Assembly: GCA_942486035.1 (NCBI GenBank)
Contig: CALNXK010000515.1
Span: forward strand, 62,001-126,000
DNA: 64,000 nucleotides
Origin: Porites lobata
Taxonomy: Eukaryota > Cnidaria > Anthozoa > Scleractinia > Poritidae
Direction of reading: 5' to 3'
The translations under genes were made by a program, and so were the position numbers. Shown piece by piece: positions 34,506 to 46,505 of the stretch (positions are counted from its first letter, which is position 1; each line of letters begins with the position of its first letter). The notes beneath the pieces are model-generated. The model saw only the letters and a list, made by a program, of their open reading frames with translations. It did not search any database and was not told the DNA's origin.

Positions 34506-35534
34506 TATTGACAACAATGACGTCGCCGAGACAACAAAAACGTGATATTTTCTTCACTAAAAGCTGGGTAATATGTCTTAATAATAGTCTATTACTGTAT
34601 TTATGTGAATGGTAATCAGGGACCCGTAAGGGTTGATTTCTAGTGTCGCGTAATTTTGGCGTGTACACGTGCGTAAAATTTACGTTCGCAAATAACACAG
34701 AGGCAATGCGTGAAAGGTCGCTCGTAGGCGTAAACGTTGAACCTCGCTAAACTTCTCCTTTACGCTCGGCACCTTTGCCTCTGTTTTATTTACGTGCGTT
34801 AACGTGCGTAGCCAGAAACGTGTCATGGCTTTTCGATTACTCAAAAGAAGATACCAAATATAGCCAAATGATTATAGTAAATTCTTTCTTAACAAGTTTT
34901 ATCAAAAGAAACTACTAAGAAATGTTTTAAAAGGTTGAGTCGTTTATTGGTTTAATTTTAGAGGGATTAAATACAAACATTTTAACTGGAAGTTTACCTC
35001 ATACGTCTACTTTAAATTAGGGAAAATTATACCGTCGAAACACTATCAACATCAACTGAATATTAAAGAGGATGCATGGGGAAACGACCAAATAATTTAC
35101 AACCGTACATTATCTCCTGCTTGAATGGGAAAGGATACAGAGGCTTTCCTTCTATCCGCCAGCAAATATTTGAAGGCTAAAGGGGATTTTCTGTTTGTCC
35201 TATACTGAAGACAACCGTTTGTTGAACGTCTTTCGATCATTATTTTGATTACTCTGAACTGAGATCGACTTGATTTAGATAGCTCAGAATAAAAGGTCTT
35301 TTAAAAAAAAAAAATTCCCATAATCGCTTATGTACATTTGCCATAACTCTGTTAGTAATTAGCAAATGTTTTACCGCGCGACATTAGGACGCAAAAGAAA
35401 GAAAGACCTCGAAATCACAAGCATACAAATAATCACAGCCGATTCCTCAAGTGACTGCCTATAAAAATCCTACTTCATTTAAGGTTTGTAAACCTAATAT
35501 GAATCATAACCCCTTAAAAAGTAAAGGTAAGAAA
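34506..35534. other. Right flank of the cluster with an imperfect foldback element
   Basis: At about 34660-34815 two arms pair imperfectly: AAATAACACAGAGGCAA against TTGCCTCTGTTTTATTT, extended by repeated ACGTGCGT. This suggests a MITE. The rest is AT-rich DNA with no supported gene, up to the first satellite-like sequence at 35535. Confidence 0.5.
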
Positions 35535-36034
35535 ACTAATTGGCTTATTTCAAGCTGTTAATCTGTGTTTTCCACTGTTTCTGGCTATAAGGGTCAAATT
35601 TGCCTGCCAAATAAATTTTTGGATACCAAGGGAACACAAAAACTAACCCAGCTCAAAAAAAGAAACTGCGAAATATATTATAAGGACTCATGTATGAATC
35701 AATGAACCAGTGTCAAGAAAGAAAGTCTAGCTATATAATTATTAAAGTCCAGCGAAATTGTATCCACCAATGAATGCGTGATAAGAATACCGCATTACAA
35801 TTAGTCAGGCTGACTCAGAGGACAGTCACTTGAACAATCATGGTGTCCATTCGTTACCTGGACGGACGGGCGCAGACACAGGCAGGTGACTTCAGCATGC
35901 TCACGGCACGTTGGCCGGACCAATGCTCCCCCCCTGCTGGCACTTAGAGCTGCCTGTAACAAGTGAACATGCAATGATCAGAACAATAATTTATGAGACC
36001 TGACTTTTTAGAGCTGAATTAGGAAGGATCTAAT
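35535..36034. repeat. Diverged edge monomer of satellite block 2
   Basis: The sequence follows the monomer order (TTATTTCAAGCTGTTAATCTG, TTTGCCTGCC, GGATACCAAGG, CCAGTGTCA, TTACCTGGACG, CTGCTGGCACTTAGAGCT) but with many substitutions and deletions. Canonical sequence resumes at about 36035. Confidence 0.85.
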
Positions 36035-39000
36035 AGCCCAACAAAATACAATGATAAGACAGTGTCTCGCTTTACTCTTGGCGGATAGATTGAACTTAAT
36101 TTTGGTCACTAACCATGTGTTACAGAATCCTTGGTCAGAAAATTGGCTGAGTGTGGGGTTCAGTGGTTTTTTAAAATTCTCCAGCAATTTCAAATCCAGC
36201 TTTGACAGAGAATAGTTCACAGAATTCACAATCAAACCACACTTTACAACTCTTTTTCCAACCTTTAACAACTGGCCAGGATGACACATCGAAACAAAGA
36301 AGCGATCGCATATTCTGAGGCTGGAAATAATTATTTTGAAATGTAAACAACATGATGTACTATACAGTATTCGTATTAGTCTAAGAACTCTAATCCTTTT
36401 TCCACACTGGGATCGAGCCTCTTTTCGCTGAGTGGACATCAGAATTAATTGGCTAATAATTATTTCAGGCTGTTCATCTGTGTTCTTGCACTGTCTGGGG
36501 CTATAAGCTAGGGTAAAATTTGCCTGCTGAATGAATTTTTTTGATACCAAGGCAAACCAAAGACTAATTAACCCCGAGCTCAACACGAAAGAAACTGCCA
36601 CATAACATTACACTGACTCATGCATGTACGAATCAATGAACCAGTGTCACGGAAGACAGTCTAGCTTTATACAATTATAATCATTAAAGTCCAGCGAAAT
36701 TGTCTCCACCAGTGTTATAATGCATGAGAATAATAATTAATACCGCATCATCCACAATGATGACTCAGTGGACATGCAGTCACTTGAGCAATCATGGTGT
36801 CCATTCCTTACCTGGACGCAGGGGCGCCGAGACAAAGGACAGGCAGGTGACTTCCCAGTCAGCAATTGCTCACGGCACGTTGGGCCGCACAGAGGTTTGG
36901 CCGGCCGAATGCTCCCCCTGCTGGCACTTAGAGCTCAGCCTATAACAAGTGAACATGCAATGATCAGAACAATTAGGAGACCTGACTTTAACAGCTGATC
37001 GAATTATGAAGGATTTTAGCCCAACAAAATACAATGATAAGACAGTGTCTCGCTTTACTCTTGGCGGATAGATTGAACTTAATTTTGGTCACTAACCATG
37101 TGTTACAGAATCCTTGGTCAGAAAATTGGCTGAGTGTGGGGTTCAGTGGTTTTTAAAATTCTCCAGCAATTTCAAATCCAGCTTTGACAGAGAATAGTTC
37201 ACAGAATTCACAATCAAACCACACTTTACAACTCTTTTTCCAACCTTTAACAACTGGCCAGGATGACACATCAAAACAAAGAAGCGATCGCATATTCTGA
37301 GGCTGGAAATAATTATTTTGAAATGTAAACAACATGATGTACTATACAGTATTCGTATTAGTCTAAGAACTCTAATCCTTTTTCCACACTGGGATCGAGC
37401 CTCTTTGCGCTGAGTGGACATCAGAATTAATTGGCTAATAATTATTTCAGGCTGTTCATCTGTGTTCTTGCACTGTCTGGGGCTATAAGCTAGGGTAAAA
37501 TTTGCCTGCTGAATGAATTTTTTTGATACCAAGGCAAACCAAAGACTAATTAACCCCGAGCTCAACACGAAAGAAACTGCCACATAACATTACACTGACT
37601 CATGCATGTACGAATCAATGAACCAGTGTCACGGAAGACAGTCTAGCTTTATACAATTATAATCATTAAAGTCCAGCGAAATTGTCTCCACCAGTGTTAT
37701 AATGCATGAGAATAATAATTAATACCGCATCATCCACAATGATGACTCAGTGGACATGCAGTCACTTGAGCAATCATGGTGTCCATTCCTTACCTGGACG
37801 CAGGGGCGCCGAGACAAAGGACAGGCAGGTGACTTCCCAGTCAGCAATTGCTCACGGCACGTTGGGCCGCACAGAGGTTTGGCCGGCCGAATGCTCCCCC
37901 CTGCTGGCACTTAGAGCTCAGCCTATAACAAGTGAACATGCAATGATCAGAACAATTAGGAGACCTGACTTTAACAGCTGATCGAATTATGAAGGATTTT
38001 AGCCCAACAAAATACAATGATAAGACAGTGTCTCGCTTTACTCTTGGCGGATAGATTGAACTTAATTTTGGTCACTAACCATGTGTTACAGAATCCTTGG
38101 TCAGAAAATTGGCTGAGTGTGGGGTTCAGTGGTTTTTAAAATTCTCCAGCAATTTCAAATCCAGCTTTGACAGAGAATAGTTCACAGAATTCACAATCAA
38201 ACCACACTTTACAACTCTTTTTCCAACCTTTAACAACTGGCCAGGATGACACATCAAAACAAAGAAGCGATCGCATATTCTGAGGCTGGAAATAATTATT
38301 TTGAAATGTAAACAACATGATGTACTATACAGTATTCGTATTAGTCTAAGAACTCTAATCCTTTTTCCACACTGGGATCGAGCCTCTTTGCGCTGAGTGG
38401 ACATCAGAATTAATTGGCTAATAATTATTTCAGGCTGTTCATCTGTGTTCTTGCACTGTCTGGGGCTATAAGCTAGGGTAAAATTTGCCTGCTGAATGAT
38501 TTTTTTTTTTTGATACCAAGGCAAACCAAAGACTAATTAACCCCGAGCTCAACACGAAAGAAACTGCCACATAACATTACACTGACTCATGCATGTACGA
38601 ATCAATGAACCAGTGTCACGGAAGACAGTCTAGCTTTATACAATTATAATCATTAAAGTCCAGCGAAATTGTCTCCACCAGTGTTATAATGCATGAGAAT
38701 AATAATTAATACCGCATCATCCACAATGATGACTCAGTGGACATGCAGTCACTTGAGCAATCATGGTGTCCATTCCTTACCTGGACGCAGGGGCGCCGAG
38801 ACAAAGGACAGGCAGGTGACTTCCCAGTCAGCAATTGCTCACGGCACGTTGGGCCGCACAGAGGTTTGGCCGGCCGAATGCTCCCCCTGCTGGCACTTAG
38901 AGCTCAGCCTATAACAAGTGAACATGCAATGATCAGAACAATTAGGAGACCTGACTTTAACAGCTGATCGAATTATGAAGGATTTTAGCCCAACAAAATA

Positions 39001-40277
39001 CAATGATAAGACAGTGTCTCGCTTTACTCTTGGCGGATAGATTGAACTTAATTTTGGTCACTAACCATGTGTTACAGAATCCTTGGTCAGAAAATTGGCT
39101 GAGTGTGGGGTTCAGTGGTTTTTAAAATTCTCCAGCAATTTCAAATCCAGCTTTGACAGAGAATAGTTCACAGAATTCACAATCAAACCACACTTTACAA
39201 CTCTTTTTCCAACCTTTAACAACTGGCCAGGATGACACATCAAAACAAAGAAGCGATCGCATATTCTGAGGCTGGAAATAATTATTTTGAAATGTAAACA
39301 ACATGATGTACTATACAGTATTCGTATTAGTCTAAGAACTCTAATCCTTTTTCCACACTGGGATCGAGCCTCTTTGCGCTGAGTGGACATCAGAATTAAT
39401 TGGCTAATAATTATTTCAGGCTGTTCATCTGTGTTCTTGCACTGTCTGGGGCTATAAGCTAGGGTAAAATTTGCCTGCTGAATGAATTTTTTTTTTTGAT
39501 ACCAAGGCAAACCAAAGACTAATTAACCCCGAGCTCAACACGAAAGAAACTGCCACATAACATTACACTGACTCATGCATGTACGAATCAATGAACCAGT
39601 GTCACGGAAGACAGTCTAGCTTTATACAATTATAATCATTAAAGTCCAGCGAAATTGTCTCCACCAGTGTTATAATGCATGAGAATAATAATTAATACCG
39701 CATCATCCACAATGATGACTCAGTGGACATGCAGTCACTTGAGCAATCATGGTGTCCATTCCTTACCTGGACGCAGGGGCGCCGAGACAAAGGACAGGCA
39801 GGTGACTTCCCAGTCAGCAATTGCTCACGGCACGTTGGGCCGCACAGAGGTTTGGCCGGCCGAATGCTCCCCCCTGCTGGCACTTAGAGCTCAGCCTATA
39901 ACAAGTGAACATGCAATGATCAGAACAATTAGGAGACCTGACTTTAACAGCTGATCGAATTATGAAGGATTTTAGCCCAACAAAATACAATGATAAGACA
40001 GTGTCTCGCTTTACTCTTGGCGGATAGATTGAACTTAATTTTGGTCACTAACCATGTGTTACAGAATCCTTGGTCAGAAAATTGGCTGAGTGTGGGGTTC
40101 AGTGGTTTTTTAAAATTCTCCAGCAATTTCAAATCCAGCTTTGACAGAGAATAGTTCACAGAATTCACAATCAAACCACACTTTACAACTCTTTTTCCAA
40201 CCTTTAACAACTGGCCAGGATGACACATCAAAACAAAGAAGCGATCGCATATTCTGAGGCTGGAAATAATTATTTTG
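36035..40277. repeat. Satellite block 2 (~4.3 monomers)
   Basis: Canonical monomers start at 36559, 37541, 38528 and 39514, preceded by a partial from 36035. The block ends at 40277 at the same internal monomer position as block 1. The first partial monomer carries TTTTCGCTGAG where block 1 monomers have TTTGCGCTGAG. Confidence 0.95.
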
Positions 40278-41135
40278 TAAATAACAGTGTCAGCTGTGGA
40301 TATAACTAATATAATTCGCTGCTAATGAAATGTAGCTTACCGTTTCGCCATTACTACGTGAGTAACGTCATTTCAGGGCGTACTTGGGACGAATTCTGTT
40401 AAAGAGAACTCCTCTTAAGCTGCGTGAGAGTTGATCGCAGAAATCTCAATACCTCGTGTTTCACGTAGTTTCACCACGGAGAATCACATGTCACGTGGTT
40501 GGGGAGGAGGGGTTTCTCCTTGGAATTCTCCTAGGGGTGTTCCGTGCGGTTCGTCCTATCCTGACGCGATATCACACCAAAAATATAATTTTCCACACCC
40601 GTTTTCAGATTAGACCTCTAAAATTCATACCCGTTTTCAGACAATCCGTAGCTCCCACGAATCCAGACTAAAATGCGCAAAGTGTATACCCGTTTTCAGA
40701 CCAAAACGGCACAAAAACCCTATCCGATGGGTGTCACATACCCATATGTCTCGTATTAGTGAGTACCCCCGAGTGACTGACCATTTTTAATTCGAAAAAG
40801 GGAAACAACGGTACTAAATTGTCCATATTGGTACACAAAACTCAACACCAATGTGCTTGCTTATTTCATTTTAAAATAGATTCAGGACACCCTTAAAATA
40901 AAGCATTAAACATTAGACAAAAAGTTCAGCGACCTATTCACTTCCGGTTATCTTGAACCATCCAGGTCAACCGGAAGTATGGCCTTGAGCCTATACCGTG
41001 GTCTCTAGCCTTGTTTTTTTTCTTTTTTCAATGACCTAATAATACTTTTAAGGAACTTCCCTTCCACAACTATTCACGGAAACTCCACGAACCACAAACT
41101 TTACTAAAATTCCCTTATAACACTGCACAAAGCAA
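40278..41135. other. Cluster left flank, copy 2
   Basis: Collinear with 13598-14456. The 13-bp motif ACCCGTTTTCAGA is at 40597, 40629 and 40688. Four bases are missing near 40657 relative to copy 1. Confidence 0.6.
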
Positions 41136-41434
41136 TTTAAAAAAAAAATAAAAAATAAAAAAATAAAAAAAAATAGCCTTTATTTAAAGAGGGTAGCACT
41201 TAATAGCCAAAGGCTAATAAACTTGTGGCCCTCATTTTAACGTCTCCTAATGGAGACGGGACCGCCATTTTACGTGGTCATCCGAGCCACGCGAAGGTCC
41301 AGCCGCCCGCAGGGCAAAGGAAGTACCTTCATTTCTCAGTTATTTTAAGACCCTAAGTATTGGTCCGGCCCCGGGAATCGAACCCGCGACCTCCCGCTCT
41401 GCAGTCAAGCGCTCTACCGACTGAGCTAAAAATT
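41136..41434 (-). mobile_element. tRNA-derived SINE, copy 2
   Basis: Same insertion as in copy 1. The tail is an A-tract interrupted by T (41136-41174), where copy 1 has an almost pure A-run. The body lacks three bases at the CCGCCGCCCGC run. Confidence 0.8.
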
Positions 41435-42222
41435 AAAACGAACGTATATGAACAGTGCGTTACTTATTAGGAAATCTTACAGTAACTAGTTGTTTTGTAA
41501 TTCTACCCTCGGCCGATTTTGTTTTTGTTGAGGGGAAACGCCATGGGAAGGGTGGGTAGTCATTTTTTTGCTGTTGTTGTTTCACTTTCGATCTCTCCGG
41601 GGTAGCGTAGGTATTGGAATTTTCGGGGAAGTCCAATGAAATGATTTTCTGTCAATACTAGCTTATTGTCATTTTAAAATTCTTTTTTCTCTTCTTAACA
41701 AAGAACTTCCTAACAAAGTCGCCCTCGCAACGCATACAATAACTGCTATAACTAAGTTGCCTTATTAGGGTTAGTGGACGTTTTACGAAAGGCAAACAGG
41801 TGACCATTGAGCATGCTAAGCCGGTTTCATGAATACACTCTTTATTATCAAGTATGCCTATTTCAACTTGAACCCGGCCTTGATTAAATTGCTAATTGCC
41901 TTGCCTCTTCAACACTAATCAGTTAATTCAATGTCCTCTAAAATTATCGCCTGTTGTAGCAAGATGAACCCAGCGATAAGGAGCGTGCCAACACGCTAGC
42001 AAAACAGCTGGTTGTCCTTTTGCAATATTAAGACCACTGGTACAATTATATTTTAATCTGCGTTAAACATGATCTGTTAGCAGTGTTCACCCATAGCCTT
42101 GAATTTATTTCAAATGACCAACAAAGCTAAGGGTTTATAACCTAGGCGTTGTCCTGGTGTTGTTTTTCTATTTTCGTTTTGTTGTCATATCAAGAAGCGG
42201 GCATCGGTTTCACAACAGAAAA
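41435..42222. other. Noncoding spacer upstream of gene A, copy 2
   Basis: Nearly identical to 14758-15545; nothing further seen. Confidence 0.5.
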
Positions 42223-42223
42223 G

Positions 42224-42299
42224 CCAATCAGAGCACAGTATTTCATCATGGCACTAAGATGTATAAAACCTGGGTTGCCTTGTGAGAGTCTTCACTAAG
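42224..42299 (+). promoter_or_regulatory. Predicted promoter of gene A, copy 2
   Basis: CCAAT near 42224 and TATAAAA at 42262-42268 are unchanged from copy 1. The ATG follows at 42310. Confidence 0.65.
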
Positions 42300-42309
42300 C
42301 CGACAACGA

Positions 42310-43084
42310 ATGCGAAGAGCCTTGGTAAGTGGGTGTCTTGACCGTTTATTTCATTGAGTCTTTTAAAGGGTTATAACGACTGTTTCAAATCTGGTCACTG
42401 CTCTGCTGCTCTGTACCACAAAAAAGACCTATTTTAAGTGAACTGGGTACTTTTCTGATTCACAGAAAGACGATCGTATTTTTCTCGTTGAAAAGAGAAC
42501 ATGGAAATGTGCCGGAGTAGCCTTCGCCTTAGTTTATGTGTTTAACGCAATTGGAGAAGTGAAAGAAAAGCATTTAGCGACTGTCGTCTTGAAATTAAAA
42601 AATTGGTGAGTGCAAGCATGATGGAATTATGCGATTGTATATATATTATCATTTAGGGTAGCTATTTTGACCTTATAACTATCGAAAAAAAAAGTTAGGG
42701 TTAGTTCGGTTAGGGGTTAGGGTTAGCGAAGCTAATTGTACGATGTGCGCTTTTTGTTTTTGGCAGATTCTGTTTGAGTTTCATACTTAGATGACGCTTT
42801 CGTAGAACACTTCTAGAGAAAGAAAAAAGCTGGTGAGTCAACGTTCCATTTCATTTCTATCAAGGGCGTTCCTACGCGTACAGTATGGCATCGGGTGGAG
42901 TTATGCGATTGTATATATTATAAACTAAGGTAGCTATTTTGACCCTATGACTATCGAATGAATACAACGGTGTTTGGTTGTTTGGTAGTCAATAAAGTGT
43001 TGTGACCGCAAGTTCATACGTGTACGCTTTTCTTTTGCAGATATTGTTGGAATTCCATACTTAAATGACGCTGTTGCCAGATTG
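42310..43084 (+). CDS. Gene A, copy 2: predicted 5' coding exons
   Basis: Exon 1 is 42310-42324, exon 2 is 42466-42605 and exon 3 is 43041-43084. Exon 2 is one base longer than in copy 1 (an A-run near 42597), which would place a stop at the exon 2-exon 3 junction. The copy 1 length keeps the frame and is probably correct. Confidence 0.45.
42767..42832 (+). pseudogene. Decayed exon-3 duplicate, copy 2
   Basis: Same splice-like borders and stops as in copy 1, so the decay predates the macro-duplication. Confidence 0.6.
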
Positions 43085-43745
43085 GTGAGCTCAATTTCAT
43101 TCATTTATATAAGGGGCGTTCCTACTTGTACAGTTATACAATGGGCAATCCACCGTATGCAGCACCTTAACTGTGCGGGAAAACTCGGGTGAATTAAGGA
43201 ATGGCTCGTTACTGATATCTAGCTTTTACCCTTACTTACCCTTACTAACCCTAATCTTGCATTTAAAAACTTTAAAATTTTAAAAGTTCTCTAAGATCTC
43301 AATTGTTCTTTTATCATCTGAAATCAATCGGGTAATGTTCCGTCGTGGTAATAATTTAATGTTCTCTTCCCGCCCGAGTTTCTCTCCAAAATGAAGACGT
43401 TACAGTTTACAAACGTAACAGCAATTTATTTCCGAAAACTCCGATTAGTTACATAAATCTCGTACTTATAGTCGTAAAAAAGTAAACGAATTAAATTATC
43501 GTTTTCAATAACTTTCCGTGACGCGTTCCTTACTTGACCTGATAAGGTCAACAGGTATATTATTTTTCAAGTATTTTCCTTACACTTTGCTGTCTTGGAT
43601 GGGGCATGGGGTGATTCTGTAAAACAATTTTAGGGCCAGGGTACGACTAGAATTCAAGTCAGCTTTTAGGTTTACGCTAGAATAACATCAATTTTAGCGC
43701 AGTGAATTGTCTTTAGGGTTTAACAATACGGTTTGACTGGGTCTT

Positions 43746-43902
43746 AGGGTTAATTTTCTGTCAAGTTAACCCTTACGAAATTTGTATAAACCCTAATTAA
43801 AGGGTTTAGGGTTAATTTTCTGTCAAGTCAACCCTTACGAAATTTGTATAAACCCTAAAGGGTTTAGGTTTAATTTTCTGTCAAATCAACCCTTACGAAT
43901 TG
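43746..43902. repeat. Three ~60-bp tandem repeats, copy 2
   Basis: Same three units as in copy 1. Confidence 0.8.
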
Positions 43903-44263
43903 AGATTGGGGTATTTTTTGGGAAAAGGCAACCCTTAACAATTCAGTATCGCGCAAGGGTTTATGAAATTGGTTAAGGGTTTAGGGAGAGGACCCATTCG
44001 GCCGAATTCATTCATTTTTTAAAGGAAACTAATGAACGATCTTTTTTTCCGCCATTATTTTGTAAAGACATTTTAATTTGCCTTTGGGTGTGTTAGTCTG
44101 CGTGTGGCAGTTTCAAGCACCCTTTAGCATCTCGTTAGTATTAACCTTCTTTCTTTCTTTCTTTTTTTTTCTCTTTTGCAGCAAGATTGATTGATTCATG
44201 TAATAATTTTCAAGTACATAAAGACTGGTAAGGAGGCTTTTCTCAGATTGTCAACAGAACAGA

Positions 44264-46414
44264 TTGCCAGCCGCGTGGACAGGAGTCAATAATGCATGCT
44301 ATAGTTTAGCTTATTTTTTAAGATTGATTGATTCATGTAATAAATTTCAAGTATATAACGTTGCTATTTTGGGTGGAACTTTGATTGGCGAAATGGCTGT
44401 TCAGTTTGGCAATCTCAATGCAATAAGACGAGGAAAAGAATTGTTTTACTGTTTTTCCGAGGTCAAAAGCAAACTGTTTTTTAGTGTAGGGGAAGATCAT
44501 TTATGTAATACATTGAATTTTCTGCAAATAGATACTTTGGTCTGTACAGAAGACGAGAACCGCTTTTTCACCAGTTACCTTCCACCCCAGAATGGTCCTT
44601 TTAGATTAATAAGTGAACAAAATTTATTACGCCTTCATAGTAGCTATAGATTTCTATCGCATTTCATGCAAACCTTTGGACCCCAAGTTCCTACTGTAAC
44701 GGGCGACGTTTCAACAGGTATTTCTCCGATAAAATCTCAAATACCTTCGACCTTTCAAAGTGAATTTGATAATACGCAAAATAACTGTTTAGACGATCAG
44801 CCAGGGCCTTCCTCCAAAAATGACGATCTTGAAAGCGATGGCAGACACCTTGTGAATGTGGGTAGTAAAACTGGTTATTCCGTAGAACCCCTCAGTCATG
44901 ATGTACCACAAGAATCCTCTGACTCCTCTTGCAATGAAAACAAAAAGGTTGCTTCTCTAACTAGCGAGGAAATGTCACCCGAGCTCCTTTCAGACATCAA
45001 CGAAATACGAAGGTTTTATTCCTCCGAACTCAATTATGACCGTGACGGTAGTGCGTTGCAAAATGTGACTATTGACAAGATGGTTGAAAGACTTTCTCGA
45101 TTCATGTGGTATTTGAAAAACGTGAAAAAAGTCGACCCAAAATTTTCCTACTGTGCCGATGCGGAAATAGTACAACAATTCTCAAATTACATGATGGATT
45201 CGCGTTCTGTAAAGGCGGTTACTTGCAGTCGTTACATTTCCGCTTTCATTAACGTGTTGAAAGTACCATCAGTATCTAGTCAAATCAAAGATTTGACTGA
45301 TTCAGTAGACAAAGTGAGGGCCATACAGAGACAGTTAGAACGCTTAGCACGACGAGATAAAGTAGATGATTTGGCAAAACAGCCTGCACTAGAGAAAGTG
45401 GTTTATAGTGAACTTTTAGAACTTTGCCGTGAATTAAAATGGGAAGTAAGCGAGAAAACTGGGTTGGACCAGGCTAGAAGTTGCATGAACTTGTGTCTCT
45501 TACTGCTTTACTGTTCAGCTAACCCCGGGCGAGTTAAGGAATACATCTCTTTGCGCATTTATGGCGGCCAAAACAGCGATGAGTGTAGGAATCAAAATTT
45601 TCTTTGCTTTAATCAAGACGGAACCGTCATCTTGTATGAAGATGCTTACAAAACAAGACTCACTTATGGACCGAACAGAACAGATCTAACACCATTAACT
45701 TTCCTAACTTACTATTTGAAGCTTTACTGCACTAAAATGAGAAACTTGCTTTTGGGGGTAAAGAACATGATTTTTGTTCGTCAATTTAAGAGGCGATCCC
45801 TTCACTCATGCTTCGTATACAAATTACGTGTCTTCGTTTTTCGAAAAATATTTTTCAATGAAGTTAACCACGGTCGATTTAAGAAAAGCGGTCGTAAATC
45901 ATTTTTGACTTTGCCCGGAAGTAGCGATCCTGCTCTAAGAGAATCGTTTGCAACTTTAATGAAGCATTCCGTACGGACGCAAAAGCGGTTTTACGACGAA
46001 CGTCCCTTGGCTCAGAAGAAAAGTAGGGCTCTAGATATGTTAAGCTCGACGGTTTCTCGAAGCCTTGACGAAGACGGAGTATTGATCTTGAGCGATGAAG
46101 ACGAGGAAGGAAACATTGAATATCTTCCCATACCTGGCGATTTCGTTGCTTTAGTAGCGTCGAATTCTACTGAAAAATGTCCCGAAGTGTTCATTGGCAA
46201 AGTTTTAAGATTATCGGAAGACCACAAAACAGCCTATCTAGCTGAGTATTCGGAGACTGAACCAGCAAAATTTAAACTCAGTGCCGGTAAGAGTTTTAAA
46301 GAAGCTGTAAATGCACTGATTTATCCTATCGACCTCGTTTACTTGCATTCTAACGGAATCTACGAGCTAAGAACGCCGAAAATTGACATACATCGCCAAG
46401 TTCATAAGCAGTAA
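44264..46414 (+). CDS. Gene A, copy 2: tyrosine-recombinase-like protein, 716-codon frame with an out-of-frame island
   Basis: One uninterrupted frame opens at TTG 44264 (probably entered by splicing, since no ATG is near). It carries the box-I Arg at residue 423 (NPGRVKEY), Lys 463 in YKTRL, His 568 in LMKHSVRT and the likely nucleophile Tyr 577 in KRFYDER. Between about residues 503 and 546 (T-runs at 45771-45775 and 45903-45907) it reads a different frame from copy 1, which hides the second-arginine motif DLRK. The ORF is continuous only because two indels cancel. Residues about 595-716 form an acidic linker and a beta-rich domain (IPGDFVALVA...EVFIGKVLRL) resembling Tudor/SH3-type folds, perhaps for chromatin binding. 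This suggests a eukaryotic, Crypton- or DIRS-like class of recombinase; the exact family is uncertain. Confidence 0.78.
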   Translation: MPAAWTGVNNACYSLAYFLRLIDSCNKFQVYNVAILGGTLIGEMAVQFGNLNAIRRGKELFYCFSEVKSKLFFSVGEDHLCNTLNFLQIDTLVCTEDENRFFTSYLPPQNGPFRLISEQNLLRLHSSYRFLSHFMQTFGPQVPTVTGDVSTGISPIKSQIPSTFQSEFDNTQNNCLDDQPGPSSKNDDLESDGRHLVNVGSKTGYSVEPLSHDVPQESSDSSCNENKKVASLTSEEMSPELLSDINEIRRFYSSELNYDRDGSALQNVTIDKMVERLSRFMWYLKNVKKVDPKFSYCADAEIVQQFSNYMMDSRSVKAVTCSRYISAFINVLKVPSVSSQIKDLTDSVDKVRAIQRQLERLARRDKVDDLAKQPALEKVVYSELLELCRELKWEVSEKTGLDQARSCMNLCLLLLYCSANPGRVKEYISLRIYGGQNSDECRNQNFLCFNQDGTVILYEDAYKTRLTYGPNRTDLTPLTFLTYYLKLYCTKMRNLLLGVKNMIFVRQFKRRSLHSCFVYKLRVFVFRKIFFNEVNHGRFKKSGRKSFLTLPGSSDPALRESFATLMKHSVRTQKRFYDERPLAQKKSRALDMLSSTVSRSLDEDGVLILSDEDEEGNIEYLPIPGDFVALVASNSTEKCPEVFIGKVLRLSEDHKTAYLAEYSETEPAKFKLSAGKSFKEAVNALIYPIDLVYLHSNGIYELRTPKIDIHRQVHKQ

Positions 46415-46505
46415 ATGTTTTACAATGAATAAGTTGTATAGTTTCTTGTGAGCGAAGTGTAAAGTACCTTTCTTGAATGTGGCAGATAATCTACCAAACA
46501 AGTTC

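Larger units (their letters stand above)
13598..40277. repeat. Macro-repeat unit 1 (26,680 bp: gene cluster + satellite block)
   Basis: This is the first complete higher-order unit. A cluster of 21.9 kb (13598-35534) is followed by a diverged satellite edge (35535-36034) and a canonical satellite block (36035-40277). The satellite-to-cluster junction, TATTTTG followed by TAAATAACAG, occurs at 13597/13598 and again at 40277/40278, which defines the period. Gene order and noncoding elements are collinear with unit 2. Differences are mostly 1-3-base indels in homopolymers, plus one structural difference near 33.5 kb. Confidence 0.95.

Noticed and set aside
34486..34698. Minus-strand 70-codon ORF, present in both copies
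   Set aside because: It overlaps the foldback element arms and has no coding features.
13598..35534. Endogenous virus or Polinton
   Set aside because: No polymerase, capsid, packaging ATPase or protease was recognised, and the genes contain spliceosomal introns.
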